Source: JAAYZM01 sp964510785
GTDB lineage: Bacteria > Actinomycetota > Actinomycetes > Actinomycetales > Cellulomonadaceae
Length of the DNA stretch: 23,203 nucleotides
NCBI GenBank assembly: GCA_964510785.1
Contig: CAZECM010000051.1
Location: 1 to 23,203 of the forward strand
Direction of reading: 5' to 3'
Below, in pieces: positions 22,581 to 23,203 of this stretch. The number at the start of each line of letters is the position of its first letter. Within the stretch, counting starts at the first letter, position 1. Below the pieces are notes generated by a model. It was not told where the DNA came from, searched no databases, and worked only from the letters and a program-made list of their open reading frames with translations. A program made the translations under genes and the position numbers.

Positions 22581-22762
22581 CAGGAATGGTCTGACTGCGC
22601 GCGCACCTACCCGCCAGGGTGCGGTGCGGACGCGAAGATGTTCAGCCCGAGGGCCCGCGAGAGGTAGGCGGTCGCGACCTGCCCTCGCACGCTGTTGCCC
22701 GCGGCGTCGAGGAGGGGCGCAAAGCTCCCGATGCCCACCTTGCCGGGCGCCACGGTGACGAT
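22581..22762. repeat. Source copy of the 182-bp glutaminase 3'-end duplication
   Basis: It aligns to 21721-21902 in the same orientation with 169 of 182 bases identical. It lies inside the apparently intact glutaminase gene and the adjoining intergenic sequence. Confidence 0.92.
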
Positions 22763-23203
22763 GCCGCCGGCGACCCCGGACTTGCCGGGCAGCCCGATCT
22801 CGAAGAGCCACTCCCCCGACTGCTCGTAGAGCCCCGAGGCGGCGAGCACGGCGAGCGTGTCCCGCGCGACCTCGGCCGAGACCACGCGCACCCCCGTGAG
22901 CGGGTTGACGCCGCCGTCGGCGAGCGTGGCACCCATGACGGCGAGGTCGCGCGCATCGACGCGCAGCGCGCACTGGCGGGTGTAGACGTCCACGGCGGCA
23001 CCGGGGTCGCCCTCGAGGCGGCCGTAGCTCTCGAGGAGCTGGGCGATCGCACGGTTGCGGTGGTTGGTCGCCGACTCGGAGCGGTAGACGTCGTCGTCGA
23101 CCTCGAGCTCGCGTCCCGCGAAACGCGAGAGGCCCTCCTGGACCACGCGCCACCGCTCCTCGGCGCTCGCGCCGGGCAGGAGCGCCGTGGTCGCGATGGC
23201 CCC
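22607..23203 (-). CDS. glsA: Glutaminase (serine-dependent), C-terminal two thirds
   Basis: 199 residues of a glutaminase that hydrolyses glutamine to glutamate and ammonia in the cytosol. Visible family features are GAIATTALLPG, VYRSESATNHRNRAIAQLL, VDVYTRQCALRVDARDLAVMGATLA, VNPLTGVRV and LPGKSGVAGGIVTVAPGKVGIG, close to the conserved P-A-K-S-G-V-x-G-G-I motif. The catalytic S-x-x-K and the N-terminus lie beyond 23203, so the gene is cut by the window edge (the family is about 310 aa). The stop is at 22607-22609. It is upstream of the DUF1801 gene. Confidence 0.94.
   Translation of the reverse strand, partial: GAIATTALLPGASAEERWRVVQEGLSRFAGRELEVDDDVYRSESATNHRNRAIAQLLESYGRLEGDPGAAVDVYTRQCALRVDARDLAVMGATLADGGVNPLTGVRVVSAEVARDTLAVLAASGLYEQSGEWLFEIGLPGKSGVAGGIVTVAPGKVGIGSFAPLLDAAGNSVRGQVATAYLSRALGLNIFASAPHPGG

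Overview
The window is very GC-rich, with strong third-position GC bias, GTG/TTG starts and several apparently leaderless genes whose TANNNT -10 boxes end 6-7 nt before the start codon. Together with the protein content this points to an actinobacterium, probably Micrococcales (Cellulomonas/Promicromonospora-like). The genus is an inference.

Left part (1-6325) looks like conserved chromosome. It holds the N-terminal half of the ABC-F translation factor EttA, a GNAT acetyltransferase, a pentapeptide-repeat protein, an SSB paralogue, and two coupled large GTPases with dynamin-like layout. It ends with tRNA-Arg(TCT). The two GTPases and ssb run as one leftward unit that ends before a cluster of inverted AGGTAGGTC repeats.

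Middle part (6326-21612), immediately beyond the tRNA, is an accessory patchwork of small regulator-plus-enzyme units acting on carbonyls, epoxides or other electrophiles. These are TetR/DJ-1-like/epimerase, a lone SDR, an MmyB-like regulator divergent from an SDR, an epoxide hydrolase, a second MmyB-like regulator divergent from an aldo-keto reductase, a truncated IS3 element, an ADH/AKR/DUF2255 unit, a Phd-VapC toxin-antitoxin pair, and a cupin-HTH regulator divergent from a methyltransferase/MFS exporter unit. Several promoter regions carry clear palindromes that are good operator candidates.

Right part (21613-23203) contains the C-terminal two thirds of a glutaminase, a DUF1801 gene, and a 500-bp patch of gene debris. 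The debris is a duplicated glutaminase 3' end fused at a 9-bp microhomology to a duplicated AKR 3' end, followed by a GNAT core fragment.

The most striking property of the window is this repeated scarring: tail fragments of glutaminase, AKR and VOC genes, and two neighbouring genes (zinc alcohol dehydrogenase and DUF2255) that are still open but lack the middle of their domain. I did not find a convincing new defence system, CRISPR array, prophage or biosynthetic cluster. The strongest leads are the microhomology-scarred gene remnants and the regulator-paired oxidoreductase cluster beside the tRNA.
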